The position numbers were made by a program, and so were the translations under genes. The notes under the pieces were generated by a model. That model was not told the DNA's origin and made no database searches. It saw only the letters and a program-made list of their open reading frames with translations. Shown here piece after piece: positions 1 through 14,305 of a stretch of 64,000 nucleotides of DNA. Origin of the DNA: Eopsaltria australis (Eukaryota; Chordata; Aves; Passeriformes; Petroicidae); assembly GCA_034509425.1 (NCBI GenBank), contig JAVTVJ010011652.1, positions 2,371,001 to 2,435,000 of the forward strand, given 5' to 3'. Numbering within the stretch: the stretch's first letter is position 1; each line of letters opens with the position of its first letter.

Positions 1-3000
1 TGTGGATGGCTGGCACACATTCTATAGGATAGCATAAAGTCTGGTCTGTTCTTTCATCTGCTGCTAAGTGTTACATAAGAACTTTCAGGAAACCTACAAT
101 TAAAGAAGATAAAGTACTTTAAGTATTTGTAGGTTTTTGTCAGTCTTAGTAGTAGACCTAAGGCAAGTAGAAACAACCATTTTTCCCCAGTGCACATTCA
201 TTTTAACATTTTATCATGGTGTGCCTGAGATTCCTGAAGAATTCTGACACAGGTGGGATTTGAGCTCAGACATCTTGGATGCCACTGCAGGCGTTTCGTT
301 ACCGCCTCCTTCTCGCTCTTCCCTGCTTCACTCCCGCTGCCTTTCTGCTCATGACTGTGTGCTGGTAATGTTGGCACTTCCACAACAACACCTAGTGAGC
401 AATGCTAAAGACAAGGACAGAGAATTGTGGCAACCCCCTCCCCTCATACACCCTCCTTGTGCATGCATATTGCAAACCCATAGTAACTGGAATGGGTGGC
501 AACACAAGGACAAACTCGCCTTGGTTTGTACTGTTTCAGGTTTCACTGACAGTACAGCTCAGTCTCTGGAGTCCCAAAGGTTTACACTCATCTGAATTTC
601 AAAGTAACTGGTGAAACCTTCAGTTAACACGCCACCACTGGGCTGATTTTCTTTAGGAAGTCAGTGTCACGCTGGCTGGATCAGTGGAATGCTGCTCAGT
701 TTCTCCAGTGCTCATCACTTTAGGTACATTAGAGATAAATACAGATTCTTGCCACAGAGAACAAAGCTACTCCTCCAATTAGGCTAAAAGGTTGTCTGAC
801 TAATTCTGTTCTTTTAGTAATGCTGTAAGAGAGCAGAAGGTGAATTAGAAATCGTGATCTTAAGGAAAACGTGATATTTGAGAAAGTGGGAATACTGCTT
901 AATGGCTGTTGTGGAAAATATTAGGAAGATGCTTGGCAAGCAGCGTGAGTTTCTTCTCAGCTTGTTTTGCCTCCCATCTGTCTGTTTGACTTTGTTCCAC
1001 TCTGCAAATGTAACTTCCTTGCATTGTCAACTCGTGAAAGGGTGTTTGAAGGAAATGGTTCATAAAAACTTCATTAAAGGTTTGGGGGGAAATGGCAAGA
1101 GCAGTAAATCTGTCAAAACAAGTTATTCCTGTCCACAAGTGAGGCAGCTGGCAACCCTGGTTATACAGAAAAGCCTCAGTGCTCAGTGACTGCTACCAGA
1201 TCCTTGAGCCTGTTTCCAGCTCTGAAGACTTGTGTAGAATGCAGGGTGTTTTGGTTCGTTGCTTTGAGCTCCTTCAGCAGTCTCTGTGCATAGTCTGCAC
1301 TTGAGGAGAAGCTGAGGGCTGTTGAGTGCAGCTCAAATCACAGTTGGCAGCATCCTGAGCGTTCCGCTGTGATTGCCTTTGGAGCGAGGCCTGGCAGATG
1401 CGTCATTGGCTTCTGCTGCTTTTTCTGATGTGAGGGAACGGGAGCCTGTCATTCCTGACACCCTGTGCTCCTTGTCCCTCACTGATCTCCGGCCATACCC
1501 TCACCTTTTCAGGGAGCTGGGAGAAAGGCTGCCCTTAGCTGTTCCAAGGATTGCTTTTCTGGAGTACACGAGGCATTTGCTGCCAAATACTTGTGGGAAA
1601 TAGTACACTTTCCTGTAATGCTGTAATTGCAGATGGTACCTGGCTGTGCTGTCCCATGTGCATCAGTGTAGTCACCAATACAAGACCAGCTCTCTGGTAA
1701 TGGGATTTGGGGAATAGTGGAGTGGGATGACAGAAGGATTTTAAATATGACAGATTTGCCAGCTGTTCGCTACTCCTGTCATTGGCCTGAGACCTTCTGG
1801 GGGAGTTAAACGTGCTCAGAACTTCTGTGGATGTTACAGCCCTAGAGAAGAAGCTAAAACATATGACTGGAACAATGAAAGTGGTATGTCCAGGCAACCC
1901 AGTGGCAATATACAGCTTTCAGATATGACTAGATTATTTTGCCTTTATCCAGAACAGTGAGTTTTACAGCCACAGTTACTTTGATGTTAGAAGCAGGAAT
2001 GTAACAGCCTTACATGAGAACATGTTATGTTACAGGAGGCTCAGTATAATGACCAGGAAGATATTGCAGGAATGTTTGTTTCTTTCCATTTGTTCTCCAG
2101 CCTCATGGTTTGGCATGGTCTGATGGAGAGACATAGAAACAATTAAATCCAAATTAAATAAAGAAGTGAATTCAGAGTTAAAGGGGCTCTGATTGATCTT
2201 AATTTATTCTTGTAATGAGCTAGCTGAAATTGATAAAGGTCACTCTTACTTATGAGAGTGTCCACAAAAGGCTTTGAAGTAGTTTCTGTAATCCATTTCA
2301 GAAGTTAATTTGAATTAATTTTCTGAAATGTCTGCAGGCAGAAAACCCATTATAGTCTGTGTGTAAAGACTGCCAGCATTCAAAAATAATTCTGCCTGTC
2401 TACATCCTCAGTGCCCCAGTAGGTAATTATTGCAAAGAGGGATCCACTGCAGGATCCCAGTGGCCCATGTCCCCAGTGTCCAAGTTTCTCCTCTGTGGGA
2501 AACCATTGCCTCAAGCCTGCATAAGGGACTAAGGACTCATTCTAAATCTGGTACATTTTGCCTACCTCCTACTCCCAGTGCAGTAATTTACATTTGCTTT
2601 ACCCTGGCTCTGATGTATGCCACCTTCACCCACAGCTGAGAGAGCAAGTCTTTAAACACTTTTCCCAACTCTTAAGCCAGAATTATTCTGTGGTTCAGCT
2701 GCTGGGTGAGACTAATGCCAGGTTCCCCAAGGAGCGAATGCACCACCTGGCCAGTGAGCTCCAGCTGTCTGGCTCTGTGCCTCAAGGGCCTCCTGTGCTG
2801 CCAGATCTTTCCAGTTAGTCCCAGCGTATAATTTTTTGTTGTTGCTGTTGTTCTTATTAGTGACTCAGCCAAGATTGTTTTAAAAAAGCTGTGTCTCCCT
2901 TTTAAATCCAGGAAGGCTGTAAAAAAGGAGGAAAGGATGGGTGCATGGGAACTGCTCTGAGCTGTTTGTTACGTTTGCTCTCCAAATTACAGCTTGAATA

Positions 3001-6000
3001 TCACTCTTATGCTGTGCCTGTGTCACTCTGCCATGTGCAAAAATTGAGAATATTCTGACAGACTCCTTTCTCTGTTGAAGAAGGATATTTGAACATCTCT
3101 TCAAATTCAGGGCCCTGTCATAGGGTATTTTTAAAGGTTTGTGCTGGTCACGGGCACTAATTCAGCATCACAGGAGATCTCTTACACTCAGAGCTTCCTG
3201 GAAAAGGCCTCTCTTTTGTGGGGTAGCTCTGAGCGATAAGCAGAGGTGGTTTTTTTTGGGTTTTTTTTATTATTATTTTCTATCCTGTCTGTTGCTAAGT
3301 GCATTGGCTTCCCAAGAGTCTTAGTCCCTTGCTATTGAATTGATTGTTTCCACAATAGCAATGCCATGGATCTGAGAGATCTCAGACCTGCTGCAATGAG
3401 ATGGCGCGTTAGGGTCACAACCAAAGAGCTGCTCTCTGTTGTCAGAGGCACCACCAAGCCACCAAGTGCTCTGATACCTTGTGCCTTGCCTGGGAGGCCG
3501 TAGCTACACCAGGCTGAGGGCTGAGCCCTTGCAGAGCTCTGTGTGGATGCTGTCCAGGAGCTGGGGTCAGGGCAGGCTGTGGAGCCGTCGCTGTGCCCGT
3601 GGTGCCCGGCTGTGCTGGCTGGCTGTCAGCAGCTGCCCTGTGCCAGCAGTGTCCCAGCCTGGCTCACGCCTCTCGCTTCCCAGAGCTCTCCTGGAACATG
3701 GCAGGGCTTCTGGAGGTGGTGCTCATACTGTTCTGAGGACACACACATCTTCCCTCACGTGTTTGAAAGGCAGGGGCATTTGTCCCCAGTTCTGGAATAG
3801 ATACTGTCATCAGGGAACACAGTGCTGTGTTCTAACCCCAGTGGGGCAACCAGGGACGTAACCTGGAGGTCACTTGGACAGGCAACAATGCAAGTTTGTT
3901 TGTCATTCTGTGGGTATTTGTCTGCAGAGACCTTACTGCTTCAGTGGGTAATGGGACTTACACAAGAAGTTTAAGTGAGAATTCAATTAAGGAAAGATTT
4001 GGAGCCATCCTCCCCTCAAGTAGATTTTTCCTTAAATAGAACTTTTTATTCTGAGCTGCAAATAAGAGTTTCACTTCAGGCAGCTCTGAAAAATGCATTT
4101 CAGCTTCTGTATTATTTAGTTCTAGGACAGGACAGTTAATTACTTCTCCAAGGCACTGGAGCTATTAAAACATTTCCAAGGTATTCCCAACTTGTCTCCT
4201 GTCAGCTTGCCTTACGGTAGTTTTATTCACAACGTGTATTTAAATTTCTGAGAAGATGTCTTCACATTTGGGTGTGTGTGTTTGTGTTGGAAAGGAGCAT
4301 GTGCTCTGCTATGGCAGAATTGAGTAGGCAGCAGTGCCTTCTAGAGAGTCAGGATTTATCATCAGCTTTAACTGCATTATATGCTAGAAGATTTTTTGTT
4401 TCTTAAACAACTTCAATGGGACAGAAACACTTAGGCTTTTTTTTCTTCTGATTTTGATGTATCTTTACCCAGAAGTAACATCATTTGCATGGAAGAGCAG
4501 TGTTTTTAATTTCTGTAAAATGCATATTGGGCTGGAGGTACTGCTAATTATTTCCAGGATTAGATTTTTGGTTTTCTTATGTGGTTATAATTGAAGAACA
4601 GTAAGAATGACTTCTGTGTAAACAAATGACCCAGCTCATTTGTTTAGTTTGGAAGCTGCTTGTACTCTCAAATTTGCTAAATGTGACTTTTTGGAAAATG
4701 GGACTTTCATTCTAGAATTCCAGGAATTTCTGCTTTGCAAATTAATTTATGATCATAGTGAAAAATGTGTCTATGTTTGCTGAGATAGATGACTAGGAAG
4801 TGTGGAGGGAGGTTTTGGTATGGCCAGATCAGAGGGAGATTTTAAAAGACAGTTCTATAACATATTCTCGTTCCTCTTGGAATAAGTTACGGATGGCCTA
4901 GAGATGAGGGGAATCAAGTCTCATATCTTTGATACAAAATTACCTGTCTTCAACTATGCAGTCTAAGACTATATAGCATTTAAGGTTTTTGGTTTCTTTT
5001 TTTTTTCCATTGGTGGATAACACCATAGTTTCTCATTATTTTAGTATTTTAGATTGATGAAAAGAGAATAGTAATCATAAATTTAGTCCAAACACCACCA
5101 GGATAATTTTCTTGCCAGGATTTAAGTTTAAAAATAGCATTTGATCTGAAGCTGAAAATAATTCTGAGCTGGAAAAATTAGTGACACTGTAATAAAGTTA
5201 TCTGGAAGCTGAGCTTCCGAGAATATGTGATCCATGTAAAGGTGTCTACATAAAAAGCACAGTTGCTCAGAGTGGAACAAAGGATTTATGTTTCCATTGC
5301 AGGTGTCTTTGAGGAATGTGTTATTCAGCCTTTCCCATTGCTGATGGCAGACAGGTACTCCAGGTGGAATTTGTTTTGAACCGCCTGCTTTGGCAGCACA
5401 GCTGACCTTGAGTGCAGCTTCTGATCCCTTTAGTGCACATCAACAGCCTGCTAAAAGACCAGCTCTTTGTTGGGTGGGGCTTTTTTCACTTTTGATTTGT
5501 CATGGAGTGAATGTTGAACTCATGATAAAAATTACTAGAATTGGTGTGTGGGTGTTACCAATGTGCATAAACTGCTGACTAAATGCTCTCGTAAATGCCA
5601 TCTAAATTTCATTTGCTTGTATTAATTTTTGTTCTTAAAATTGTTCCAAGGGTTCTCAGAGGCTGAAGGCTAGAATTGTTTTCTGATTCATCTGGGGTGG
5701 ATGGCTGAGTATAACAGCACATTCTTTAAACAGAAGAAACAGACCACATCTTAGCTGCTTCTGTTCTTTGCAGGAGAGCAGATTAATTAATAACAGGACA
5801 ACGAGGTGTTAAAAGGCCTTGCTGGTATCCCCTCTGTGAATATAATAGGAAAAAGATGGGCAGAAGGAGAAAGTTTCTGTAGTAATCCAGGGGAAAGGGA
5901 GGAATTCCCAGCTGGTGACACAAGTGTTGATTGTTTCCATTTCTGTCTGGACTTTGGTGTGTAGCAGGGGTGCAGCTTTGAGAAGCGCGCTTACTTGTCT

Positions 6001-6054
6001 CCCAGCTACTACACAAAGAAATTGATTTCACATGTAACTGTAGTCAAATTGGGG
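1..6054. other. Non-coding, no gene seen
   Basis: No supported gene and no clear repeat. A GC-richer patch lies at about 3480-3860, where several frames stay open together, as expected from composition. The rest is AT-rich, with T runs near 3250 and 4990. Confidence 0.7.
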
Positions 6055-7118
6055 ATTATGGACCAAATGGGTGGACTACAGAGTTTGTGGAAAACTGGCT
6101 AGACCCTCAGGCTTAAAGTATCAGTGTCCAGCTAACAGCCTGTGCCAAGCAATGTACCTCAGGGCTTGATGCTGGAGCTGCTCTGTCCAACATTTTCATC
6201 AGTGACCTTGGTGATGGGGCAGAGTGTCCCCTCAGCACATTCATGTGTGACATCAGGTTGGGAGAAACAGTCAGGGCACTGCAGGGAGAACATTCAGAGG
6301 GGCTTAAGTGTTCTGGAAGAATGGGCCAGCAAGGACTGTATGATGGGAGAGACAGTGGCAGTCCTGCACATTGGATGGGGTTTGCCATTCTGGGAGCAGC
6401 TGGCCAGGTGGAGAAAAAGTCCACTTTTTCTGCAGAAAAAGACTGGCGGGTTCTGAGGGGCAGGAGTGTGACTCAGCAGTGTGTCCTGGTGACACTGAAA
6501 GCTCGCTGCAGAGTAGAGTAAGATTTACAAGATTTGGCAGAACATAGCTGGCAGATAGGGGAAGTGATTGCTCCTCTGTGTTCAGCACTGAGGGCTTCCT
6601 CTGGAATAGTTTCAAATTTTTTTCCAGTTTTACACTCACCCTCCTGTGTAAAAAAGATGCTGACAAATGGGCAACTGCAGCAGAGTGCTGATTAGGGATC
6701 TGGAGCTTGGGACCTACATGGAAAAACTGAAGGCACTGGATTTATATAGGCCTGCGGAAGAGAACACTAAAGGCAGGTACAATTGATGGTTTCAGCTACC
6801 TGAGTGGATCATGTTTTTTGTATAAACCCTTTCCCACACTCTCCTTGGTGCATAGGGGAAGGGCAGGAAACAGCAGTCACAAAGTCCACCAAGAGAAATT
6901 CCAACTAAATAGAAGGAAATCTTTTTTTCACAATGCATGTGTCCAAACCCTTGATAAGTTTACGAAAAAAATTGTGCAGTCTGTGGAGATTTTCAGACAC
7001 TGATGGAAAAACACCTTGAGCAAGCTGATCAGGTTTTGGAACTAGCCGTGCTTTGGACAGAAGCTTGAGCTAGAGACTTCCAGGGTCCCTTCCAGCTGGA
7101 TTGACTCCGTGATTCTCT
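6055..7118 (+). mobile_element. CR1 LINE fragment, 3' end of ORF2 plus 3' UTR, degraded
   Basis: The stretch resembles the end of the avian CR1 reverse transcriptase followed by the 3' UTR. Near 6150-6230 the conserved VPQG...L segment is in one frame and the following LF-NIFISDL-like segment in another, so a frameshift breaks it. The right part (6840-7118) has the CR1 tail, ending GGGTCCCTTCCAGCTGG and GTGATTCT. It is truncated at the 5' end and cannot be active. The left limit is approximate. Confidence 0.75.
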
Positions 7119-9004
7119 TTTAAGGCCCTGGGATTCTGATAGCAGTAGACTGCTGAATGTGGGGGCTCCTGCCGTTCAGCAATTCGACCTGCACACTGTG
7201 GTCTGCACTCAGTAGGCACAGACTGTACGTTTTTTAGGCTGAAATCTTACCATGCTAACTCATATCTTAAGTGACAGTAATGCCATCAGTGGGCTGCTTG
7301 TAAAAGCAAGCACTAGCCATGAGGTAGGATCTGACATCAGAGGAGTTTCAGCATTCACGTAAGCAATGATCTCCCTCTCCATCCCCCAAGCATTGCTCTT
7401 GCTTGTCAGGGCTCTTCCTTTTAAACTTTGTCCTCCTAGTGGTGAATGACCTGACAAATGAGTGATGGTCCATGTGAATTTCAATATTTTTGGTCTCTTG
7501 TCCCACGTGTAAGTCCTTGACAGATTTCTGCTTGCTGTAGCAGAAAATTTGGGCAGGATGGAATAAGGAATTGCACTCAGATGAGCTCTCTGTGCTCTGA
7601 GTGTGTGGTTTATAATGCATGGACCACTAAGTAACAGCAATAGCAGTGTGGAACTGCTGCTTGGATATGGCAGGTAACAGTGGACATGGTTCTCATTTTC
7701 TGTCCTTTGAAAGACAGGTGATAAATAAATAAATAGAACCACTGATTCTGTGAGGCTTCCCTTGTGTGTTTTAACTGGAAGCGACTGCCATTGCCCTACT
7801 TCTAAAAAAAACATGCAGCTATAAAAGCATGTGAATGTGAATTAAAAGAAGAATAAATCTTCCTTTCTTCAGCCTTAACAACCTCTATAAATTTTAATCC
7901 TGCTATCAGTTTTAATCCTGCGTGTTTCTGACTGTTTAACTTCCTTTACTGCTTATTTGTTAAATAACTGAGTGCAGATGCTCCTGAGGTCTGTTCCATT
8001 TTAACACTTGCAGTTTTCTTGGCTTACCCTACCAAAATAAGAACAACAACCAAAGCAAACAAACACCACCCCCCAACATTATTGACTCAAATTCTCTACT
8101 GGTTAACATCCTGTTATTTCCATTGAGCCTATTAATGAGACATGTTAAATTTATGGTTATTAAAAACTCCCTTTGTTTAGGTTTCTGTATCACCTTGCTT
8201 TAATCCCAGTGATAAGAAAGAAATTTCTTTGTCTACAGTCACATCTCATATGTAGAAATACCAGTGGTGATGAAAATTTAATGCAAGAATTTTTAATATA
8301 ATCCAACAGGCTGAGGTAAAAATTGCCTTGCAGCAAAGAAAAAAAAAGAGTTATAAGGCATCATTTGAATTCTTCCAATATTCTTATCTATCAACAGTGC
8401 TTTATACTTAAAGCAAATGTAGACCTATAAAAACCTGTAGCTGTTTGAGATTTTTCCCTTCTAGCAGATTTTTAGATATATTTGTGATTTATCTAAGCAA
8501 TTCTAAGTTATTAAAGAGACAAATTCTTTTTTTGTTGGACTATACTGTTCATTTTTTCTCATTTTAATATTCCCATCAGATGCATCTGTACTTAAACAAA
8601 AACTATCTTGTGGATTCTAGAAAATGATTGAAATTCAGTTTTACCTAGAAAGAGACCTTTGTGTGCTTGGGGACTAAGAAAAAGGATTTTTGCTGTACAG
8701 TTGGAGTTTACTGGGGTGTGAATGACTGTAGAGAAAAATGCTGATGCCTCGTTTGATGACAGGATGGGGCTGGGTAGGTCTCTAAACAGAGATGTGTTGC
8801 TTCAGTTCAGTCAAAGAGAAATGTACCTGTCAGGACATACATCAAAAAGTGTATGATACTTGTGAAGGGACAAGAAAGAGCCATTTTAAGTAACAGATGA
8901 AGTTGTGACAAGAGAAGTTTATGAACATCCCATAAATAAATTTAGTGTAGGAGCTGAAGGAAAGTTAATCCCTACATCAGCTTTCCCATGGAACTTGTAA
9001 ATGT
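7119..9004. other. Non-coding, no gene seen
   Basis: A 184-codon open frame on the minus strand (7260-7814) shows no domain, no splice context and no biased composition, so I treat it as chance. Confidence 0.65.
7721..7735 (+). repeat. (AAAT)n microsatellite
   Basis: ATAAATAAATAAATA, about three and a half units. Confidence 0.85.
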
Positions 9005-9330
9005 TACATAGAATCAGTTATTTAGGTTGGAAAGGACATTTAAGATCATCAAGTCCAACTGTTAACCCAGTATTGGCACATCCAGCACAAAACCATGTTC
9101 CCAAGTGCCACATCTACAGATCTGTTAAAATACCTCCGGGGCTGGTGACTCCACCAGTGCTTGAGTTCCAGTGCTTGACACCCCTGTCAGTGGGGAACCT
9201 TTGCCTCATATCCAGTTGAAACCTTCCCTGGCACAACTTGAGGCCATTTCCTCTTGTCCTGTTGTGTGTTACTTGGGAGAAGAGTCCAGTTCTCACCTCG
9301 CTACACAACTTCTCCCAGAAGCTGATCAAG
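9005..9330 (-). mobile_element. CR1 LINE 3'-end fragment
   Basis: Read on the minus strand, this ends in the CR1 signature: TCCTTTCCAACC then TGATTCTATG. The + strand starts ATAGAATCAGTTATTTAGGT and TCATCAAGTCCAAC. It is 5' truncated and contains only 3'-terminal sequence. It shares subfamily-specific sequence (the segment around the Cys-poor CACTTGGG block) with the copy at 17546-17674. The right boundary is approximate. Confidence 0.85.
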
Positions 9331-12300
9331 TGAAGCCGGAACTCCATGAGGTTCTGTAGGGAGCTGTGGGGTGTCACAGCCTGTGATTGCTGACAGCCAG
9401 GTGTGATACACTGGGAAGTTGCATCCATTCCTTCCCTCTGGCTATGATACTTTTCCTGCCAGTCCCACACCTCAATTTCTTATACAAAAGAACAGTGAAC
9501 TCTTCACTTTAGAGATTACATCAGCATATTCTTTTCACTCATGCAAAGCATGTAATATCACAGAGACACTGTTAAATTAAATAAACTTCCATTTTTAAGA
9601 CTCCCACCATGGCACATGGGAGGCTGACTGCTGAGGAATGGGCACAGTCTCAGGAACCCATGACCCTGAGTATTGCTCACGCCCTGGTGTATCACGTCAC
9701 AGCCTGAGGAGCTCCTGAGCTGACGGTCGTGTGTGAGATGTTGTACTAAAAATCCTGACACAGATAATGCTGCCTTTGTTGAGGCTGAAGTAGAACATTT
9801 GCAATATTGACTTTTGCCTATCACTGTTTATGCTGTGGGCTAGAAATGTCTACATTTTCGTGCAGGATTTACAGAGAAAATTGGGTTTACTTCCCTGTTT
9901 TTCTGCATCTCTTTGAAGAGCATAAACAGAACCCTGCCTCACTCAACAATATTCAGAGCATAAGAAAAGTTTTCGCTGATATTAAAGAAAACAGTGGAGG
10001 CACTGTTTAAACCATCTTCTTTTTCAAAACTATGCTATTGTGCTCATAGTGGTGTACACTGAAAGTAGTCTTCAGCATTTCTGGTCTGGTTTAACTTGCT
10101 GTAGCAAACATTCACATCTACAGAAGACCTGTGGGAGCATCAGTAAGCTTTTTTTCATGGACAGAGCTTACAGACCTAGGCTTTATTTTAATTTAATAAA
10201 GACCAATTTTTTGTTGTCTGACAATCATTACAGCTATTACTCATTGTGAATTAATCCCTCAGCCAGGCCTTTCATTTAGGTTTTAGCTGACTTCTTTAAA
10301 GGTTGAATCCTCCTCAGAAAAAACTGAGGTTGTAAACATTATTCTGCCACTGACAGCATCTAAATACTTTTCTTTTCCAGGAGAATTGTTTGACAAGTGA
10401 ATCACAGTTGCAACTAACTTGTATCAAAATTAGGAGCATTGAAAAAAATCTGCATTCAACTTCTTAAAAGCGATTGATGAAACAACAGATCATGATTTCA
10501 GTCCTGTATAAAATCATTTAGTAACTCCCTGAAGCTGAAGGAAAAGTGATGGCAGAAAATTAGGATTCAGATTGTCAGATGATGTAAACTGATCCCTCCA
10601 CTAACGTAATCCTTTTCAAAACGAAAGCGTCTTTTTTAGTATCAGGAAGCAAAATGAACTATAACTAGCTGAGGATCTGGCCCAAAGTTATTTATTGTAA
10701 AGATCTGTTAAATGCCAGCCTCTGATGTATTAAAAGTACCTGTTTAGGCTTAACACACTTTCCTTCTGAAAAGAAAAACCATCTGCTTAACCAACAAGAT
10801 GCCAATAAAAAATAGAATTACAAAAAAGTTAATTAATGGGATAATTCTAATACATCCTGTTTTGTCTCTTGGCAACAGAAAGCGTGTGACAGTCAATTGT
10901 CTGCCAAATAGTTTATCTTCATGTTATCCATGTGTGATCCGTTGCCTGGCGCCTGAATTAAAGCCAAGTCAGGGGAAAGCAATCAGTATCAGCAAGTTTC
11001 CAAGCTACCTTGGAGCGTGGAAAAGCAGAGGGAGGTTACATGTACTTGTGGTTTTTCAAACACTTAGCTTAGGGAAAGGCAAATTGTGAAGTAAATCTTG
11101 GAATGAAGTGTAATGGGAGGCTGCCATTTTAGCCTAGAAACAATTTAAAGCTCAGTGTATCCCAACTGGAAAATCTGTATTTCTAACAAGCGTAGATTGA
11201 AATCCCAGTAGAATTGACTCAATCTCCTTCCTTCCTGTGTGGATATGTTGGGGAGTGTGCAATTTACCCCTTCTCTTTGCCTTCTGATAATGATTGTGAG
11301 GACAAGGATGTCTGGGCTATTTCATCAGGGCTGTCGCTGCCTCAATGTGTGACCTCGGAAAATCACTTGGCGTCTGTATGGGTGGAATTTTTAAAACGAG
11401 CTGCCTAAAATTAGGCATCTAAAAATAAACAGCTTGTATTCATGCAGATGTGAAGCCTTGTTTCAGATTATTTCACTGGAAAAAATTATCTTCCATGTTT
11501 GTTTACCTGTGAAACTGAGTGGTGTTGAGAGACATGATAAAATATTGTAGAATCTTTGTGCAGAAGAAGAATGTAGAGATTTTTATTCTTCTTCTTTTTT
11601 CCTGAGGATATAAAAATTTGGGCCTCAATCTAATCAAATCAAAACAAAAGCTGTTTTGGAAGCGTTTCTTCATACAGCACTGGAATACAGGAGGGAGGTC
11701 ACTACTTCAGAGTGTAGATTAATAAAAAGCAGGGACATATTCCAAAGGGAATTAGAAAATAATGTGGAAAATAGGTCCATAAATAGCTATTCAACACTGA
11801 TCTGGAGGTAGTCTAAAGCTAAATCAGCATTTTGCTGCAATCTGAGAGAGAATCTAGAAGGATCTCTGTGTATTTGCCCTGGTTCTAAAGCTTTTTCCCT
11901 TAAGCACTTCCTGTTGCAGGTTTTAGATCTTTGTTTATGCCTTAACTAATTAAAATACTGCGCAAGTTAATTAATGTTTTTAAAACATTGAGATCATCAA
12001 ATGAAATGGATATGCAAGAATTTCAAATGATGTCTGAAGGGGGAAGGGAGGGTCTTTATCTGACTACAGAGATTCAGTGTTCTGCCGTTGGCCCAAATCT
12101 CTCTCATAATGAATTTATCTACAGGCTGCTGCACTGGATTCTGGAGATGTCTGGTATGAGTAGCTCTGGGTTAATATAGGCATCCTTTTAAAACCGTGTG
12201 ACAGTTTACAAAATGCTCTGGGATACCCTAGGATGAAAGGTACATAAATGCATGTAAAATGCTATAATTAGGATGCAATTAGAAACGCACAAGAAAGGAG

Positions 12301-12874
12301 TGTTTGCTTGGCTACACTTTATATGTCTATAAAGTTTCATTTTTCTGGAGCACAGGAGACATGGCACAACACTTGTTCTAAGCAGTTACCCTTGAAAATA
12401 ATTGCTGTGTGCCAGCTCTGAGGAAGTTATTGTAAATTTGTTTCTGCTGCAAGGCAGAGACAATGACACTGATGCAATAGTTTCAAAGAATGGGGCAAAA
12501 AATCTAGAGGAATCACCCCTGGAGACTGTAAATGAGAAGAATTACCAGCAATCAGGAGTGTCAGCCTGTTTTGGGAGGTGAGGGAAATCATCTGCTGAAA
12601 TTGTGAGGAAGAGTCTCCTTTTTTGCTCCTGTGATGTGTTGGTTGTGGTGCTGTCATTTATGAACCAGCTCTGGTGGAAAGGCACCCAGAAAATGGAGGG
12701 GCATTTTCTATTATATGGGATTGAAGTGAGAACACATATGAAGATAAACTATGAGGGAACCGGGTAAAATAATTTCCTTTGGTAAGAGCTTGTTGGTATC
12801 CTTTAAAGTTTTAGGGTTTTTTTCTAATAAACAGTTCTCTTTAAACAGGAGGTGTGATGGCCAGACCTTTGGGT

Positions 12875-12985
12875 TGGGATTCATGAGACCTCGATTCAGT
12901 TTCTAAGCTGGGCACAGAGGTTTCTTGTCCTGGAAAGATCACTCAGTTTGCCTAGTGTTTCCCTGTAGTATGGAAAGAATATCTC
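12875..12985 (+). mobile_element. MIR-like SINE remnant
   Basis: The order of motifs follows the MIR core and tail: a CTCGATTCAGTTTC-like box, then TGTCCTGGAAAGATCACTCA (compare the family's tGACCTTGGGCAAGTCACTtA), then GTTTCCCTGTAGTATGGA. It is strongly diverged. Confidence 0.5.
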
Positions 12986-14228
12986 AACAGGGATACAATC
13001 TTCCAGGGAGCAGGCTGAGTGAAGATGGTCCAATGTCTTCTAGGAAGAACTTCTTTTGAAACTTGAAGGATAAATTGGGATGCCTTGCCTGTCCCCCACT
13101 TGATGCCATAGGAATGTGCTGATTCACGGATCCATGGTTTTCTGAAGTGGCTGATAACATTCTTGATTAGTAGGTTTTCTGATAGTAGGTAGTTTATGAA
13201 TATGGGTGCTTCTGTTTGGGTTATATGAAGACTACAGGGAAAAAAGGGTGATTAAAAAAAGGAAAATTGTACAAATAAACTTTTAAATTCAAGAAATATC
13301 AGATTGTTCATTTGTGTGATGGACTAGTGAAGAACACTGATGTCTTTTTGTTTTTTTGGCACCAGTGTAATCCTATGTGTCCCTTGCAGCACAGGAATTG
13401 ATTATTCTCAGTCACTTTGTAGGAATTACAATAAGCCTGAGAACTGTGTAGGATGGAGTAAGCTAAATCCGATGAAATTGTTGGAGAACTAACGGCCAGA
13501 AAGTCTCAGCTGAGCTTTAATAGCCAACAAAAACATCTCTCTGCTGAGCATAATAGACTGCACTATTTCCAAGTCTTGTCACTTGGCAAGATTTACATGT
13601 TTTTTTATTTTTTTTTTCATGAGAACAACATACAGTGTTCATGGCAGCACACTGGCAGATTTCAAATACTCTGAAGTTCCTGGAGACTGGACCTTCAGCT
13701 TTAGGAAACAAAAGGTCCTGAGATGGGACTCAGAGCTGGTACAATGAGAAGTGATCATGCAGTGCAAAGCTACAAGGTATGGTCAGTTAATTGGACATAA
13801 ATGAAAATGAATATGTAATCATATGTATTAGAGAGGTGATGTTTATGTACATAATTAGCCATGTAGATGACTTATATTTATACCTGTCTTGAATTTGGTG
13901 TCTAATGTTGGTACTAATAATACTGAGCTACTGAGAAGGTGATGACTTGTACAAAATGGAGATTGAATCATGCTCATCTTTCTTCTCCTCCACCTCTTCC
14001 CCTAAACAGAAAAATACATGAATGTGGTTAACTGAAGGAACCACACTGGTGAACTTGAGGAACTTATCTCCTAATGAGGACAGAAGAACTTATTTCTGGA
14101 CCCATGGAGTTCCTTTTCACCATTTTATCTGGGATAGAAACACAATACACAGTATCTAGAAGCTGAATATATAAAATAAATAAATTCTAGTGGTCAAGAC
14201 TTCATGGGAATATAGTAGTTTAATTTTT

Positions 14229-14305
14229 TGTCTGTAGAACAGGAATAATTGTATCTGCTTACCACATCAGAGGATTAGTAATGGTAATTAAAGTGTGGAG
14301 TGGTT
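14229..14305 (+). mobile_element. MIR-like SINE 3' remnant
   Basis: TGTCTGTAGAACAGGAATAA followed by GTATCTGCTTACCACATCAG and GGATTAGTAATGG resembles the CTGTAAAATGGGGATAAT...CTACCTCA...GGATTAAATG tail of MIR elements. Confidence 0.5.

Noticed and set aside
6142..6666. Overlapping open frames on both strands
   Set aside because: They lie inside the degraded CR1 at 6.06-7.12 kb. They are broken LINE sequence, not separate genes.
7260..7814. 184-codon minus-strand open frame
   Set aside because: No domain, no plausible splice or promoter context and no recognisable homology. Frames of this length are expected by chance in 64 kb read six ways.
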